6,150 bases of DNA from an uncultured Clostridia bacterium. GTDB lineage: Bacteria > Bacillota > Clostridia > Christensenellales > Borkfalkiaceae. The stretch is taken from assembly GCA_947587775.1 (NCBI GenBank), contig CANPYD010000061.1:1-6150 (forward strand), written 5' to 3'. A program made the translations under genes and the position numbers. Under the pieces are notes generated by a model that saw nothing but the letters and a program-made list of their open reading frames with translations, made no database searches and was not told the DNA's origin. Below are positions 5,755 through 6,150 of this stretch, piece by piece; position 1 is the stretch's first letter, and the number at the start of each line of letters is the position of its first letter.

Positions 5755-5758
5755 TTTT

Positions 5759-6150
5759 ATGCGGAAAACATTGGGACTTGCCCTCGGCGCAGGCGGCGCG
5801 CGCGGCGTTGCGCATATCGGGTTTTTACAGGCGCTCGACGAAGCCGGCATCCGCGCGGATTATATCGTCGGATGTTCCATGGGAGCGGTCGTCGGCGCAC
5901 TCTATGCGGCGGGCGTCTCTCCCGCGGCGATGCACGAAAGGATCCTCGATCTCAAACTCGGCGACATCGCCTCTTTGAACCTTGCGCCCATCCGGAGAAA
6001 CGGCCTCATGCACACGCAAAAGGCGAGAAAACTTCTCGTCAGTCTCATGGGGGAAAAGGATTTTTCGGAGCTTGAGATCCCCTTTGCCTGCATCGCGACC
6101 GATCTCGTCGAGGGGAAGACTGTCCTCTTGAAGGAGGGCAACGTCGCCGA
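5759..6150 (+). CDS. Patatin-like phospholipase (YlbK/NTE family), 3' end missing
   Basis: The first 130 codons of a patatin-like serine hydrolase are present; the frame is still open at the window end. The family hydrolyses acyl esters, usually of phospholipids or lysophospholipids, with a Ser-Asp dyad. Visible are the oxyanion-hole loop GAGGARG (10-16), the conserved HIGFLQALDEAG (19-30), and the nucleophile elbow GCSMG (38-42) with Ser40, followed by the small-residue helix AVVGALYAAG. The later CIATDLVEGKTVLLKEGNV stretch (about 110-128) fits the family's region after the first strand-helix units. The DGG/DGA motif with the catalytic Asp lies beyond the window. There is no signal peptide, so the protein is probably cytoplasmic or membrane-associated. 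Its place next to ylbJ corresponds to B. subtilis ylbK; the physiological substrate is unknown. Confidence 0.92.
   Translation, partial: MRKTLGLALGAGGARGVAHIGFLQALDEAGIRADYIVGCSMGAVVGALYAAGVSPAAMHERILDLKLGDIASLNLAPIRRNGLMHTQKARKLLVSLMGEKDFSELEIPFACIATDLVEGKTVLLKEGNVA

Overview
The window is a gene-dense stretch of a moderately GC-rich bacterial chromosome with short gaps, ATGA start/stop overlaps and good Shine-Dalgarno (SD) sequences. It looks like a member of the Bacillota, most likely a Clostridia-type anaerobe. The reasons are a YlbJ-like sporulation membrane protein, the neighbourhood rsmD-coaD-ylbJ-patatin that matches the order ylbH-ylbI(coaD)-ylbJ-ylbK known from Bacillus subtilis, and an intergenic cluster of short GC-rich hairpin repeats. 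Placement below class level is not supported by the sequence alone.

Layout: positions 1-846 hold the 3' three quarters of a divergent alanine racemase gene. About 400 bp without a gene follow. They contain two near-identical 44-bp tandem units, a partly related inverted unit, an element with the GTCATCCTGAGC...GCGAAGGATC pattern, an 18-bp direct repeat, a likely terminator and a perfect consensus housekeeping promoter (TTGACA, 17 bp, TATAAT). From that promoter five genes run rightwards with almost no spacing: an unrecognised five-helix membrane protein (1245-1922), rsmD (1919-2452), coaD (2449-2943), a type I DAHP synthase (2924-3952) and a monofunctional prephenate dehydratase with an ACT domain (3962-4795). 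On the opposite strand, ending 6 bp from pheA, is a ylbJ-like gene (4802-5728). Diverging from it after 30 bp is the 5' part of a patatin-like phospholipase gene (5759 to the window end).

How the genes work together: RsmD methylates 16S rRNA and CoaD makes dephospho-CoA; both are housekeeping functions often linked in Bacillota. DAHP synthase is the entry point of the shikimate pathway and prephenate dehydratase commits prephenate to phenylalanine, so that pair sets phenylalanine flux. Its position between coaD and ylbJ, and the inverted orientation of ylbJ, look like a rearrangement of the usual ylbH-I-J-K block. I see no CRISPR array, mobile-element gene, tRNA or rRNA, and no clearly new multi-gene system. 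The points most worth a second look are the rearranged synteny, the repeat cluster, the unknown membrane protein that leads the operon, and the unusual active-site region of the racemase.
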